Assembly (NCBI RefSeq): GCF_002979975.1
Contig: NZ_PCQD01000001.1
Coordinates: 310,001-374,000, forward strand
Length of the DNA stretch: 64,000 nucleotides
From: Pseudomonas sp. MYb185
Lineage (GTDB): Bacteria; Pseudomonadota; Gammaproteobacteria; Pseudomonadales; Pseudomonadaceae
Direction of reading: 5' to 3'
Part shown: one piece after another, positions 45,289 to 53,971 of the stretch
Numbering within the stretch: the stretch's first letter is position 1
How the letters are laid out: every line of letters starts with the position of its first letter
Position numbers and translations under genes: made by a program
Notes under the pieces: model-generated
The model's input: the letters and a program-made list of their open reading frames with translations, nothing else
What the model was told of the DNA's origin: nothing
The model's database searches: none

Positions 45289-45624
45289 TCAGGCGTGATG
45301 CGTCTCGCGGCTGAGCACGTCGACAACCCATTGGTTGATGCTCTTTTGGGCCAGATCGGCCTGCAAGGCAACGGAGGCATGCAGCTCCGGTTCCAGCCGC
45401 AGGCTGAGCTTGCCGGAGTAGGGCTTCTGCGGCGCTCGGTTGAGCCTTTCGCAGGTGTCGAGATAGTCATCCACGGCTTCTTCGAAGGCGCTGCGCAGTT
45501 CCTGGACTGAATCGCCGTGGAAGCCGATCACGTCACGGATGCCGGCGATGTGGCCAACGAACAGGCCGTCCTCGTCGCTGTATTCAATACGGGCGGCATA
45601 GCTCTTGTAGTGCATCGCTTTCAT
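45289..45624 (-). CDS. hicB: HicB-family antitoxin
   Basis: A 111-residue antitoxin: the partial RNase H-like fold with YAARIEYSDEDGLFVGHIAGI and FHGDSVQELRSAFEEAVDDY, followed by a C-terminal ribbon-helix-helix (GKLSLRLEPELHASVALQAD then KSINQWVVDVLSRE). It neutralises HicA and represses the operon. It overlaps the hicA stop by four bases (ATGA), the usual toxin-first order. A palindrome just upstream of hicA is the likely operator. Confidence 0.92.
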   Translation of the reverse strand: MKAMHYKSYAARIEYSDEDGLFVGHIAGIRDVIGFHGDSVQELRSAFEEAVDDYLDTCERLNRAPQKPYSGKLSLRLEPELHASVALQADLAQKSINQWVVDVLSRETHHA

Positions 45625-45875
45625 GGGGTAACTCCTGCTTGCTCAAGGAAGGCCCGCGCATCACGCACCTGGTAGGGCTTCGCTTCTTTATCCGGGTGTG
45701 GCCGGTGAAAGGTGCCGACCACATCATTCAGCTCAAAGCGCACACGCGAGCCGTTGCCTTCAATGGTTTTGGCCCCGGCAGCCACAAACAGGGATTCGAT
45801 CCGCGCCCATTCCAGGGTATTGGGCACAGGCTTGCTGAATATGGCTTTCAGGGTGTTGCGCTGCTTGCTGTTCAT
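45621..45875 (-). CDS. hicA: HicA-family mRNA interferase toxin
   Basis: An 84-residue dsRBD-like protein with NTLEWARIESLFVAAGAKTI, EGNGSRVRFEL and FHRPHPDKEAKPYQV, a well-known HicA variant. In E. coli HicA the catalytic His is in a GSHxxY-type motif; here that position reads GSR, as in many HicA proteins of this branch, so activity may rely on other residues or be altered. It should cleave mRNA in translation-independent fashion and cause stasis. It is first in the operon, directly behind the operator palindrome. Confidence 0.9.
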   Translation of the reverse strand: MNSKQRNTLKAIFSKPVPNTLEWARIESLFVAAGAKTIEGNGSRVRFELNDVVGTFHRPHPDKEAKPYQVRDARAFLEQAGVTP

Positions 45876-45876
45876 G

Positions 45877-45893
45877 GTATCAAATTATGATAC
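45877..45893. promoter_or_regulatory. Palindromic operator of hicAB
   Basis: GTATCA-AATTA-TGATAC is a perfect 6-bp inverted repeat with 5-bp spacer, just upstream of the hicA start. This is a typical place and shape for a HicB ribbon-helix-helix site giving autoregulation. Confidence 0.7.
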
Positions 45894-46083
45894 TGTTATG
45901 CGGCGAAAGCAAGAGTGTTGACATGTGTTGACGCCCTGCGGATGAGCCGTATGTAGTGATGAAAACAGTAGTCACCAATCCTGCCCATGCGTGAACTGAC
46001 TGCTTGGTTGATGACCATCAGCCCCAACAAAGTTAAACCTGAACTGAGCGACAAAATCATCCGCTACCAAGAAGAATGCGACA

Positions 46084-46687
<604 letters not shown>

Positions 46688-46797
46688 TCTGAGGTGGCTC
46701 ATTCTACGGATTTGAGAGGTGCTGTCAAGCATTTGATGCAAAAAGAATTTTTGGGGGCTGCTCGACCAGCGGAAGGGACACTTCTGAAAAATGTATG

Positions 46798-48029
46798 AGG
46801 TGAGTTCAACCGGTCAGTGCAACTATTTCGTTTAGTTTCTCAGCTGGTGATAAGTATCTCAACGTTTTCCGTGGGCGTTGATTCAATCGCAAGGCTATTT
46901 CATCCAGCTGCGCTTGTGTCCATCCTGATAAGTCTGTGCCCTTGGGGAAATACTGGCGCAGCAAACGGTTGGTATTCTCGTTGCTGCCTCTCTGCCAAGG
47001 GCTCTGGGGGGCACAGAAGTAGACCTGAACGTCAGTGGCTACAGTAAATTTTTTGTGGCCACCTAATTCGCCGCCTCGATCCCAGGTTAACGTCTTTTTC
47101 AGAGCTGCAGGCAGTTTGTTAACCTCTCTGCAGAGAGCGGACACAACGCTCTCTGTATCTTTTCCGTTGACCTGTACGAGCATTGTGAATCGCGACTGGC
47201 GCTCCACCAGCGTGGCAATATGCGAGTTCTTAGAGCCCGAGATCAAGTCACCTTCCCAGTGGCCGGGTACTGCACGATCTTCTACTTCAGGCGGGCGCTC
47301 CCGAATAGAGATGGCATCAACGATACTTGTCTTTCGCTCCGTCGCCTCTGTGGTCGAATGCTTTGACCTTCGCATCCCTCGTCGAGAACGCAGGTGCTTT
47401 ACCAGCTCTTTTTTCAGCACACCTCTGGCCTGGACAAATAAGCTGCGGTAAATGGTTTCGTGGGATATCTGCATCGCTGAATCGTCCGGGAATTGGCGCT
47501 GAAGCCAACCTGATATTTGTTCAGGCGACCAGTCTAGCTGAAGCTTCTTCGCTACAACTTGCTGAAGCACTTGGTTTTCAGCCAGCAAACACTGTTTGGG
47601 CCGCTTCGCTTGATCCCATGCTCTTTTATCAGCGGTGTTTGCACGATATTTTGTGCGACCACCGTTACGACCAACCTCCCGGCTTACTGTCGAAACGGAT
47701 CGGTCAATCAATTTGGCTATGTGCCGCAGCGAAAGCCCGGCAGACAATCCCCGCGAAATCTCTTCTCGCTCCGACAGAGAAAGAACGAGATCGGACCGCG
47801 TCCGATTTGGAGGCGAGATACCACCATGAATGGCTAACACGCCGCTGATGGAGCCTGCGTGTTTACCCAGCGCTCGGCCTATTTCACTCAGAGACTGTCC
47901 TTTTCGCCATCTAAGCCAGAGCTCTCGCTTTTGTGAAGCTGAGAACCCGCGCGCCTTCATCGTTGCCATGAGTGAATGCCCAGTTTTGTGATAAATGCAG
48001 TATGTTGCATTCACCGGTTGAACTCACCT
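46798..48029. mobile_element. IS30-family insertion sequence
   Basis: Terminal inverted repeats AGGTGAGTTCAACCGGT (46798-46814) and ACCGGTTGAACTCACCT (48013-48029) match perfectly over 17 bases and continue imperfectly for about 9 more. They enclose a single full-length transposase gene on the minus strand. Total length is ~1.23 kb, normal for IS30. The flanks (TATG on the left, GATA on the right) show no obvious target duplication. It lies about 110 bases from tRNA-fMet. Confidence 0.92.
46806..47969 (-). CDS. IS30-family transposase
   Basis: A 387-residue transposase. Two N-terminal HTH regions are visible (WLRWRKGQSLSEIGRALGKH and LSLRHIAKLIDRSVSTVSRE) and the DDE catalytic core: GHWEGDLI (first D), TWDRGGELGGHK (second D), and SPWQRGSNENTNRLLRQYFP (E). 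No frameshift or stop is seen, so it may be active. The start at 47969 (MATMKARGFSASQKRE) is the likely family start; an in-frame ATG 45 bases upstream is possible. Confidence 0.92.
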   Translation of the reverse strand: MATMKARGFSASQKRELWLRWRKGQSLSEIGRALGKHAGSISGVLAIHGGISPPNRTRSDLVLSLSEREEISRGLSAGLSLRHIAKLIDRSVSTVSREVGRNGGRTKYRANTADKRAWDQAKRPKQCLLAENQVLQQVVAKKLQLDWSPEQISGWLQRQFPDDSAMQISHETIYRSLFVQARGVLKKELVKHLRSRRGMRRSKHSTTEATERKTSIVDAISIRERPPEVEDRAVPGHWEGDLISGSKNSHIATLVERQSRFTMLVQVNGKDTESVVSALCREVNKLPAALKKTLTWDRGGELGGHKKFTVATDVQVYFCAPQSPWQRGSNENTNRLLRQYFPKGTDLSGWTQAQLDEIALRLNQRPRKTLRYLSPAEKLNEIVALTG

Positions 48030-48148
48030 GATACCTTTTTGATATCATTTTTCCGCCTGTTTAGCAGGCCGGTGGCGGCTGCTGTGCGTCGCTGGAGATG
48101 CCCCGGCATCCGTGCTATACGAGGCGGGAACATAATAAAAGGATGACT

Positions 48149-49330
48149 ATGAGTCCTTCGGCAAACCCCTACCAGATTTCCGGGCTATTGGCTGAGTTCG
48201 CTGATCCGGCGGTTGAGCAGGCCTACCGGGAGCATATGCTGCCGTTGGTGGTACGCCATCTGCGGGTGGCGCTATGGGTCTGGGGTGGGTTGATTCTGCT
48301 GTTCGGTGTGCCTGACCTGCAGGCGCTGGGGTGGGGAAGGGATTTCATCATTCTTTTGAGTTGCCGGTTATTGCAGGCCGGCCTGCTGTTCGGTCTGGCA
48401 TTCCTGCTGGGTAGCAAACCGCAGTGGGCCTCCAATGGCTGTGCCGTCACCGGGCTGGAGATCTTCGGGTTCTTTCTGTTCCTGCCAATCTACTTCCTGC
48501 GCCCGGATATCGCCTCCTTCACTGTAACGGTCATTGGATTGATGCTGTTGGCGATGTTTCTGTTCGTGCCCAACCGCCTGATCCTGACGCTGCTGGCAGC
48601 GCTGGTCGGCTACGTATTGACGCTGGCCTGCATTGCCCTGAAGGGGCATGGTGCGGAGATATTCGTCGGCGCTGCCTTTCTGTTGATGCTGCCGGTGATA
48701 ACCGGTTTCTTCGCTGCCCAGCAGTTGCATATAGTGCAGCGCAAACAATACGCCATGTTCAATCAGGCGAGGCAGGCCAACCGGGAACTGGAGCAGGAGG
48801 TGGAGCGGCGCAAGCTGCTGGAACTGGAACTCAGCCGTCAGGCTACCACCGACCCGCTGACCGGATTGCCCAACCGGCGCCAGTACGAGATGCTGTTCCG
48901 CCGCGAGCGCGAACGCTGCCGACGGCAGAATACGGCGATTTCCGTGGCCATGGCCGACCTGGACTCGTTCAAGGCCCTGAACGACGAGCTGGGACATGAT
49001 GCCGGTGATCTTGCCCTCAAGCATGTGGCCAGGCTGTTTCAACAGCATCTGCGCGAAGGCGATGTGGTTGGGCGCTTTGGTGGTGAGGAATTCGTTATTG
49101 TGCTGCCGGACACCGGTGCCGCCGAGGCGCAGCTGGTTGTCGAGCGGCTCAGGAGCATGCTGGAAGGCACCCCGGTCGTGCTCAAGGGGCAACCGCGGTG
49201 CATCACCGCGACTTTTTCCGTTTCCGTGGTGCAGGAAGACGAGAGCGAGGTCGCCCAGGCGCTGCGCCGGGTAGATGAGGGGCTGTACCAGGGCAAGCGT
49301 GCCGGTCGCAATCGGGTAATGGTCGTCTGA
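48149..49330 (+). CDS. Six-helix membrane diguanylate cyclase
   Basis: A 393-residue protein with about six TM segments (40-190), a short coiled coil (NRELEQEVERRKLLELEL) and a GGDEF domain: TDPLTGLPNRR, GRFGGEEF (311-315) and the inhibitory site REGD (302-305). It makes c-di-GMP; the membrane part is a MASE-like sensor of unknown signal. ATG 48149 has AAAAGG seven bases upstream. It is immediately downstream of the IS30 element and ~35 bases before dinB. Confidence 0.87.
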   Translation: MSPSANPYQISGLLAEFADPAVEQAYREHMLPLVVRHLRVALWVWGGLILLFGVPDLQALGWGRDFIILLSCRLLQAGLLFGLAFLLGSKPQWASNGCAVTGLEIFGFFLFLPIYFLRPDIASFTVTVIGLMLLAMFLFVPNRLILTLLAALVGYVLTLACIALKGHGAEIFVGAAFLLMLPVITGFFAAQQLHIVQRKQYAMFNQARQANRELEQEVERRKLLELELSRQATTDPLTGLPNRRQYEMLFRRERERCRRQNTAISVAMADLDSFKALNDELGHDAGDLALKHVARLFQQHLREGDVVGRFGGEEFVIVLPDTGAAEAQLVVERLRSMLEGTPVVLKGQPRCITATFSVSVVQEDESEVAQALRRVDEGLYQGKRAGRNRVMVV

Positions 49331-49365
49331 TACACTATCCGCTATCTTCAGTCGGACTTTCGGCC

Positions 49366-50418
49366 TTGCGCAAGATCATTCATATAGACTGCGATTGCTT
49401 CTATGCCGCCATCGAGATGCGCGACGACCCGCGCCTGCGTCATCGTCCGCTGGCAGTGGGAGGCGACCCGGGCAAGCGTGGCGTGATCGCTACCTGCAAT
49501 TATGAGGCGCGTACCTATGGCGTGCGTTCGGCCATGGCGTCGGCCTACGCTAAAAAGCTCTGCCCCGACCTGCTGATCGTCCCCGGCCGGATGTCGGTGT
49601 ACCGCGAGGTATCCGCCGCCATCCAGGCCATCTTTCATGAATACACCTCGCTGGTACAGCCGCTGTCGCTGGATGAGGCTTTTCTCGATGTCACTGACAG
49701 TCAGGCATGCCGCGGCAGTGCCACCCTGATAGCCGAAGAAATCCGCCAGCGGGTGAGCGATACCCAGGGCATCACCGTCTCGGCAGGGGTGGCACCGAAC
49801 AAGTTCCTGGCGAAGATCGCCAGTGACTGGAACAAGCCCGATGGTCTCAAGGTGATTCTCCCCGGGGAGGTCGACGAGTTCGTGCTGGCGTTGCCGGTGA
49901 ACCGCCTGCACGGCGTGGGCAAGGTCACGGCGGCGCGGTTGCACAAGCATGGCGTGGACACCTGCGCCGAGTTGCGGCAATGGCGCAAGCAGGATCTGGC
50001 CCGGGAGTTCGGCAGTTTCGGCGAGCGGTTGTGGGAGTTGGCCAGGGGTATCGATGATCGGCCGGTGGTGGTGGACCAGGTGCGGCAGTCGGTGAGTGTG
50101 GAGAACACCTATGAGCACGACCTGCCGGATCTGCCGGCCTGTCTCGGGGCGTTGCCGCCGCTGCTCGACAAGCTGGCCCAGCGCCTCGGGCGGCTGGACG
50201 GGCAGTACCGGGTCAGCAAGCCGTTCGTCAAACTCAAGTTCCACGACTTCACCCAGACCACCCTGGAGCAGGCGGGGGCGCCGATCACTCCCCAGGGCTT
50301 CGAGGAGCTATGCGCCCAGGCGTTTGCGCGGGGTGGCCGGCCGGTGCGCCTGATCGGCGTCGGTGTGCGCCTGGACAATGCCCACAGTCCACTGGGCGAG
50401 CAACTGCTACTGTTCTGA
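49366..50418 (+). CDS. dinB: DNA polymerase IV (Y family)
   Basis: A 350-residue Y-family polymerase. The start RKIIHIDCDCFYAAIEMRD carries the first catalytic Asp, SLDEAFLDVT the D-E pair, and SAGVAPNKFLAKIASDWNKP DNA-contact residues; thumb and little-finger domains follow. It does error-prone bypass of lesions such as N2-dG adducts. The likely start codon is TTG at 49366 (L-R-K-I-I), unusual; no ATG fits the conserved N-terminus. The C-terminal beta-clamp motif is QLLLF. It overlaps the convergent zinc-ribbon gene by 12 bases. Confidence 0.95.
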   Translation: MRKIIHIDCDCFYAAIEMRDDPRLRHRPLAVGGDPGKRGVIATCNYEARTYGVRSAMASAYAKKLCPDLLIVPGRMSVYREVSAAIQAIFHEYTSLVQPLSLDEAFLDVTDSQACRGSATLIAEEIRQRVSDTQGITVSAGVAPNKFLAKIASDWNKPDGLKVILPGEVDEFVLALPVNRLHGVGKVTAARLHKHGVDTCAELRQWRKQDLAREFGSFGERLWELARGIDDRPVVVDQVRQSVSVENTYEHDLPDLPACLGALPPLLDKLAQRLGRLDGQYRVSKPFVKLKFHDFTQTTLEQAGAPITPQGFEELCAQAFARGGRPVRLIGVGVRLDNAHSPLGEQLLLF

Positions 50419-50853
50419 GGTGGCGGCCTTGCTGCAGGCGGGGCACAGGTGTTCCTCACCACGCGGGGTCCAGCCCAGCTGGCCGATCCGTTGTACCGCC
50501 TTGGCGGTGCGCTGCTGCAGGTTGTCCTTTTCTTCCGCAAGAAACTCGAAGGCCTGTTCCCGCTTGCATTCATCACAATGGATCGACCAGCCGAGCACCA
50601 TCTGGCCGTTCAGGTTCGGCCCCTGGGCGGTGGCGGTCCATTGCCCGGCCGGGTTGATCAGATAACGGACCTTGCCCACCACCAGCGGTAGCGGCAGATC
50701 CCGGCTGCCCTTGACGGTGCAGATCAGGGTGTCGCCCGGTTGGATACCGCCACCCTGGCCAGTGACCTGGTACAGGCCGGGGGCGACGGTACGGCATTCG
50801 ATCAGGGTATGTGAGGGGTTGAGCGCCGTGCGCCGGAAATCATGTTCAGCCAT
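50407..50853 (-). CDS. Conserved hypothetical protein with C-terminal CxxC pairs
   Basis: A 148-residue protein. The N-terminal half is beta-rich (GLYQVTGQGGGIQPGDTLIC and KGSRDLPLPLVVGKVRYLIN); the C-terminal half has CDEC (CxxC) and CPAC pairs, a likely zinc site. Pseudomonads carry similar uncharacterised proteins. ATG 50853 (MAEHDFRR) is chosen over a longer GTG start. Function unknown. It overlaps the dinB stop, tail to tail. Confidence 0.65.
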   Translation of the reverse strand: MAEHDFRRTALNPSHTLIECRTVAPGLYQVTGQGGGIQPGDTLICTVKGSRDLPLPLVVGKVRYLINPAGQWTATAQGPNLNGQMVLGWSIHCDECKREQAFEFLAEEKDNLQQRTAKAVQRIGQLGWTPRGEEHLCPACSKAATSEQ

Positions 50854-50993
50854 TGGAAAGCCCGTCAGTTTGAGAGCCACATGATAACACCGGTGCAGGG
50901 TGACATATCACTGTGCTCACTGATGGTCTGTGTCGGCGCCGGCTATCTATATGATCGGTTATCTATCTGGCAATCAAAACAAGAGGACTCACC

Positions 50994-51776
50994 ATGAGCG
51001 TAATGCAATTGTTCGATCTGACCGGCAAGGTGGCACTGATCACCGGTGGCACCAAGGGCTTGGGCCTGCAGATGGCCGAAGCGCTGGGCGAACAGGGTGC
51101 GAAGATCTTCCTCAATGCGCGCAATGCCGCCGAGGTGGAGGAAGTGGTTGCCCAACTGAATGCCCGTGGTATCGAAGCCGACGGTATCGCCTGCGACCTG
51201 GGCAAGCTCGACACCAACCCGATCACTACCCTGGTGGATGCTGCCGAAGCACGTTTCGGTACCGTGGACGTCCTGGTCAACAACGCCGGTACCACCTGGG
51301 GCCAGCCCGCCGTCGAGCACAGCTATACCGGCTGGAAGAAGGTGATGGAGCTGAACGTGGATGTATGCTTCCTGCTGGCCCAGGAAGTGGCGCGGCGGTT
51401 CATGATTCCCCGACGCTCGGGCAAGATCATCAATATCGCCTCGATTGCCGGTCTCAAGGGTAACCGTCCGTCGAGTGGCGTGTTCACCGTGGCCTACAAC
51501 ACCAGCAAGGCCGCAGCGATCAACCTGACTCGCGCCCTGGCTGGCGAGTGGGGCCCCTACAACATCAATGTCAATGCGATCTGCCCCGGCTATTTCCCGA
51601 CCAAACTGGCCAAGGGCCTGGACCGGGTGAGCGAGATGATCAAGGAAACCACCCCGCTGGGTCGTGTCGGTGGTGAGGAAGACATCAAGGGGCTGGCGCT
51701 GTTCTTCGCCACAGAAGCCTCGCGCCACGTGACCGGCCAGGCGGTAGCGGTAGATGGTGGTAACTCGGTAGTCTGA
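50994..51776 (+). CDS. SDR-family oxidoreductase
   Basis: A 260-residue short-chain dehydrogenase: NAD(P) motif TGGTKGLGLQMAEAL, VLVNNAGTTWG, catalytic Ser in INIASIAGL and YxxxK in YNTSKAAAINL, ending AVDGGNSVV. It probably reduces or oxidises a hydroxyl/keto substrate; gluconate 5-dehydrogenase-like and beta-ketoacyl reductase-like relatives exist. The start at 50994 (MSVMQLFDLTGKVALI) has GAGGA upstream. The genes on both sides face the other way. Confidence 0.88.
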   Translation: MSVMQLFDLTGKVALITGGTKGLGLQMAEALGEQGAKIFLNARNAAEVEEVVAQLNARGIEADGIACDLGKLDTNPITTLVDAAEARFGTVDVLVNNAGTTWGQPAVEHSYTGWKKVMELNVDVCFLLAQEVARRFMIPRRSGKIINIASIAGLKGNRPSSGVFTVAYNTSKAAAINLTRALAGEWGPYNINVNAICPGYFPTKLAKGLDRVSEMIKETTPLGRVGGEEDIKGLALFFATEASRHVTGQAVAVDGGNSVV

Positions 51777-51844
51777 GCACGATCATCCGGTTGGCGGGCA
51801 CCTGTCCGCCGACTCGGCTTGGCCCTGGGCAGTTCCGGCTGGCG

Positions 51845-52285
51845 TTATTGCAGGCCGCTGCCCAGGCGTTGCGCCAACTGCTGTAGCTCGGCGCCGTGTT
51901 GCTGTTCCAGGGTATCCAGTAGTCGCTGATGCAGACGGCGCTGGGCCTGGGGCAGATCCTTCCAGCCCTGGTGGGTAGGGATATGGGCGGTGGCATCATA
52001 GATGGTGTCCAGCACCTGGATATCCAGCTCGGCGCGCCGCGGCCCGCTGTAATTGTCCAGCAGTACCTTGATGCGGATCGCCCCCTCGATCATCGGCAAC
52101 TGCCCGCTGAGCAGGCTCTGGGCAAGAATGCGGATATCGCCTTCCAGACGCGTGTTGCGCTCCTGCTGCTGCCGGGCCTGACGTTGCTGATTACGCCAGA
52201 CACGGTGCCACAGTAACGCGGCGTACACGGCAAGGCCGAAGATGATGATCAGGCCGGCGACCACCAGCCAGTCGGTTTTATTCAT
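51845..52285 (-). CDS. DUF2489-type membrane protein
   Basis: A 146-residue protein with one N-terminal TM (WLVVAGLIIIFGLAVYAALL) then a basic coiled-coil-like region (RNQQRQARQQQERNTRLEGD) and a helical domain. It matches the DUF2489 type that pseudomonads carry. Function unknown; inner-membrane with its domain probably in the cytoplasm. It lies two bases downstream of the LEA-like lipoprotein gene, same direction. Confidence 0.65.
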   Translation of the reverse strand: MNKTDWLVVAGLIIIFGLAVYAALLWHRVWRNQQRQARQQQERNTRLEGDIRILAQSLLSGQLPMIEGAIRIKVLLDNYSGPRRAELDIQVLDTIYDATAHIPTHQGWKDLPQAQRRLHQRLLDTLEQQHGAELQQLAQRLGSGLQ

Positions 52286-52287
52286 GT

Positions 52288-52764
52288 TCAGAAACTCAGG
52301 TCGGCGGGATCGAGGGTGCCTTCTTCATGCAGGCTGAGTCTGGGTGCCCAGAACAGTCCTGTGCTGATGTGCCCGTCGATCCGGTAATCGACCGGCTGCT
52401 GGTGCTCCACCAGCTTCACCAGGTCGCCCAGGTGGCGCCAGATATTCGAGCGTACCGTGACATCGAAGTACTCCGAGCCGTAGGCAGGGACGTTGAAGGC
52501 CCGGTCGGTGACCCCGGTGGCCAGGCGCATATCATTCAGATAAACCCGGTAATGCATGCCGCGGATCGGCAGGTTGCGGTCGTTGGGGTTGTCGACGCGC
52601 AGGCGCAGGCGGAAGGACTGTTCCCAGAGATTGGACTTGAGCATTTCCACATTGGCCAGGGTGACTTCCGGCTCGGTATAGGATCGGTTGAATACCGCGC
52701 AACCGTTCAGGCTGAACAGGCCGGCCAGCAGTATTGCCAGCATCATGCCAGGTGAACGAATCAT
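52288..52764 (-). CDS. LEA14-like (LEA type 2) lipoprotein
   Basis: A 158-residue protein with a lipoprotein signal (LAILLAGLFSLNGCAVF; lipobox LNGC) and an immunoglobulin-like LEA type 2 domain (PEVTLANVEMLKSNLWEQSF, RLRVDNPNDRNLPIRGMHY). Such proteins are periplasmic/outer-membrane lipoproteins of unclear role, sometimes linked to desiccation or stress. ATG 52764 has GGAGGGG upstream. It is in an operon with the DUF2489-type gene. Confidence 0.8.
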   Translation of the reverse strand: MIRSPGMMLAILLAGLFSLNGCAVFNRSYTEPEVTLANVEMLKSNLWEQSFRLRLRVDNPNDRNLPIRGMHYRVYLNDMRLATGVTDRAFNVPAYGSEYFDVTVRSNIWRHLGDLVKLVEHQQPVDYRIDGHISTGLFWAPRLSLHEEGTLDPADLSF

Positions 52765-52871
52765 CAAGTGAAGCCCCTCCATTTTAACCGCGCGCCTCGT
52801 TATATGAGAAGTTGTCGGCGACCGGCAGCCTGTCCATACTAACCCCTAAATCTATACAAGGGAGTGACAAG

Positions 52872-53384
52872 ATGGCAGCTTTCGAGGTGGTTTTCCACGG
52901 TCAGGTGCGGCCCGAGGTGGCGCCGGAGCAGGCCCGGGTACGTATCGGCCAGTTGTTCCAGGTGGGTGACCGGCAGCTCGATGTGCTGTTTTCCGGGCGA
53001 CGGGTCGTGATCAAGCAGGGGCTGGATCAGGCCGCCGCGGAAAAGTACCGCCAGGCCATCGAGCGGGCGGGGGCAATGTGCGAGATACAACCGATGGCGG
53101 ACGGCGCAGCCACTGCCGGCACATCGGCCGAGCAGCGTACTGCCAACGCCTTGCCGCCGCGGGACGAGTTCATGGCGGCGTTCAGCGATGTCGAAGCGCC
53201 GGACCTGCCATTGGCGCCGCTGGGCGCGGACATGCAGGACAGCTACACCAACCACGCGCCGCTGCATATCGACCTCTCGGCCTTCAGCCTGGCACCGCCG
53301 GGCAGTGACCTGGAACAACTGCCGGAGCCCGCAGCGCCGCCCGCACCGGATGTCAGCCATCTGCGGGTAGCCGACGGGGAATGA
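52872..53384 (+). CDS. Hypothetical protein, pseudomonad type
   Basis: A 170-residue protein. The first ~75 residues (MAAFEVVFHGQVRPEVAPEQ, DVLFSGRRVVIKQGLDQAAA) form a small alpha/beta fold; the rest is proline/alanine-rich and probably disordered. GGGAGTG precedes ATG 52872, and a longer frame from 52812 is rejected. No function can be assigned. It converges with the ychJ-like gene one base apart. Confidence 0.65.
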   Translation: MAAFEVVFHGQVRPEVAPEQARVRIGQLFQVGDRQLDVLFSGRRVVIKQGLDQAAAEKYRQAIERAGAMCEIQPMADGAATAGTSAEQRTANALPPRDEFMAAFSDVEAPDLPLAPLGADMQDSYTNHAPLHIDLSAFSLAPPGSDLEQLPEPAAPPAPDVSHLRVADGE

Positions 53385-53385
53385 G

Positions 53386-53865
53386 CTAATAGCGGCAGCA
53401 CTGCTTGAACTTGCGTCCTGATCCGCAGGGGCAGGGATCGTTGCGTCCGACATTCAGCGGATGGTTGGGATCGATGAAGTACCAGCGCTCGCCCAGCTTG
53501 CAGAAGTCCGAGCACTCCAGGTGACTGTGCTGGCTGCCGTCCGGATCGGCCCAGCGGGCGGTGAAGGTGACCTGGGCGCGGCTGGCGTTACCGCTGGCTG
53601 GATCTTCCCGCTCCACGCTCAGGCCCAGCCAGCGGCTGTCATGGCTCCATTGCGTCATGGCCCGGCGGTTCAGCAGGGCCTGTTGCGCGGGCAGGGTGGT
53701 CGCCACCAGATAGTCGATCAGCCCCAGCGCATAGGCGCTGTAGCGTGAGCGCATCAGCCGGCCGGCATGGGCGGCGGGGCGGCCTTCATGCAGAGGCTGG
53801 CAACACTCGGCATAGGGTTGGCCGTCGCCGCAGGGGCAGGGCGCTGTGGCAGGAAGGGTGGACAT
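53386..53865 (-). CDS. YchJ-like SEC-C zinc protein
   Basis: A 159-residue protein with SEC-C zinc motifs at both ends: [20 protein letters not shown] near the start and [16 protein letters not shown] at the end, around an NTF2-like YchJ core ([20 protein letters not shown]). The SEC-C motif resembles that of SecA's C-terminus and binds zinc. Cellular role is not established. ATG 53865 has GGTGA at six bases. It is divergent from dinG. Confidence 0.88.
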   Translation of the reverse strand: MSTLPATAPCPCGDGQPYAECCQPLHEGRPAAHAGRLMRSRYSAYALGLIDYLVATTLPAQQALLNRRAMTQWSHDSRWLGLSVEREDPASGNASRAQVTFTARWADPDGSQHSHLECSDFCKLGERWYFIDPNHPLNVGRNDPCPCGSGRKFKQCCRY

Positions 53866-53971
53866 GCTGGTCACCTGTAGGGTCTGCTGGTTGCATGATG
53901 GCCCGCTGGGCGTACCCGCGCCCGCTGCCGTTCGCCAGATGTTATCATCCGCGCTCTGCTTCGGAGTCCGC

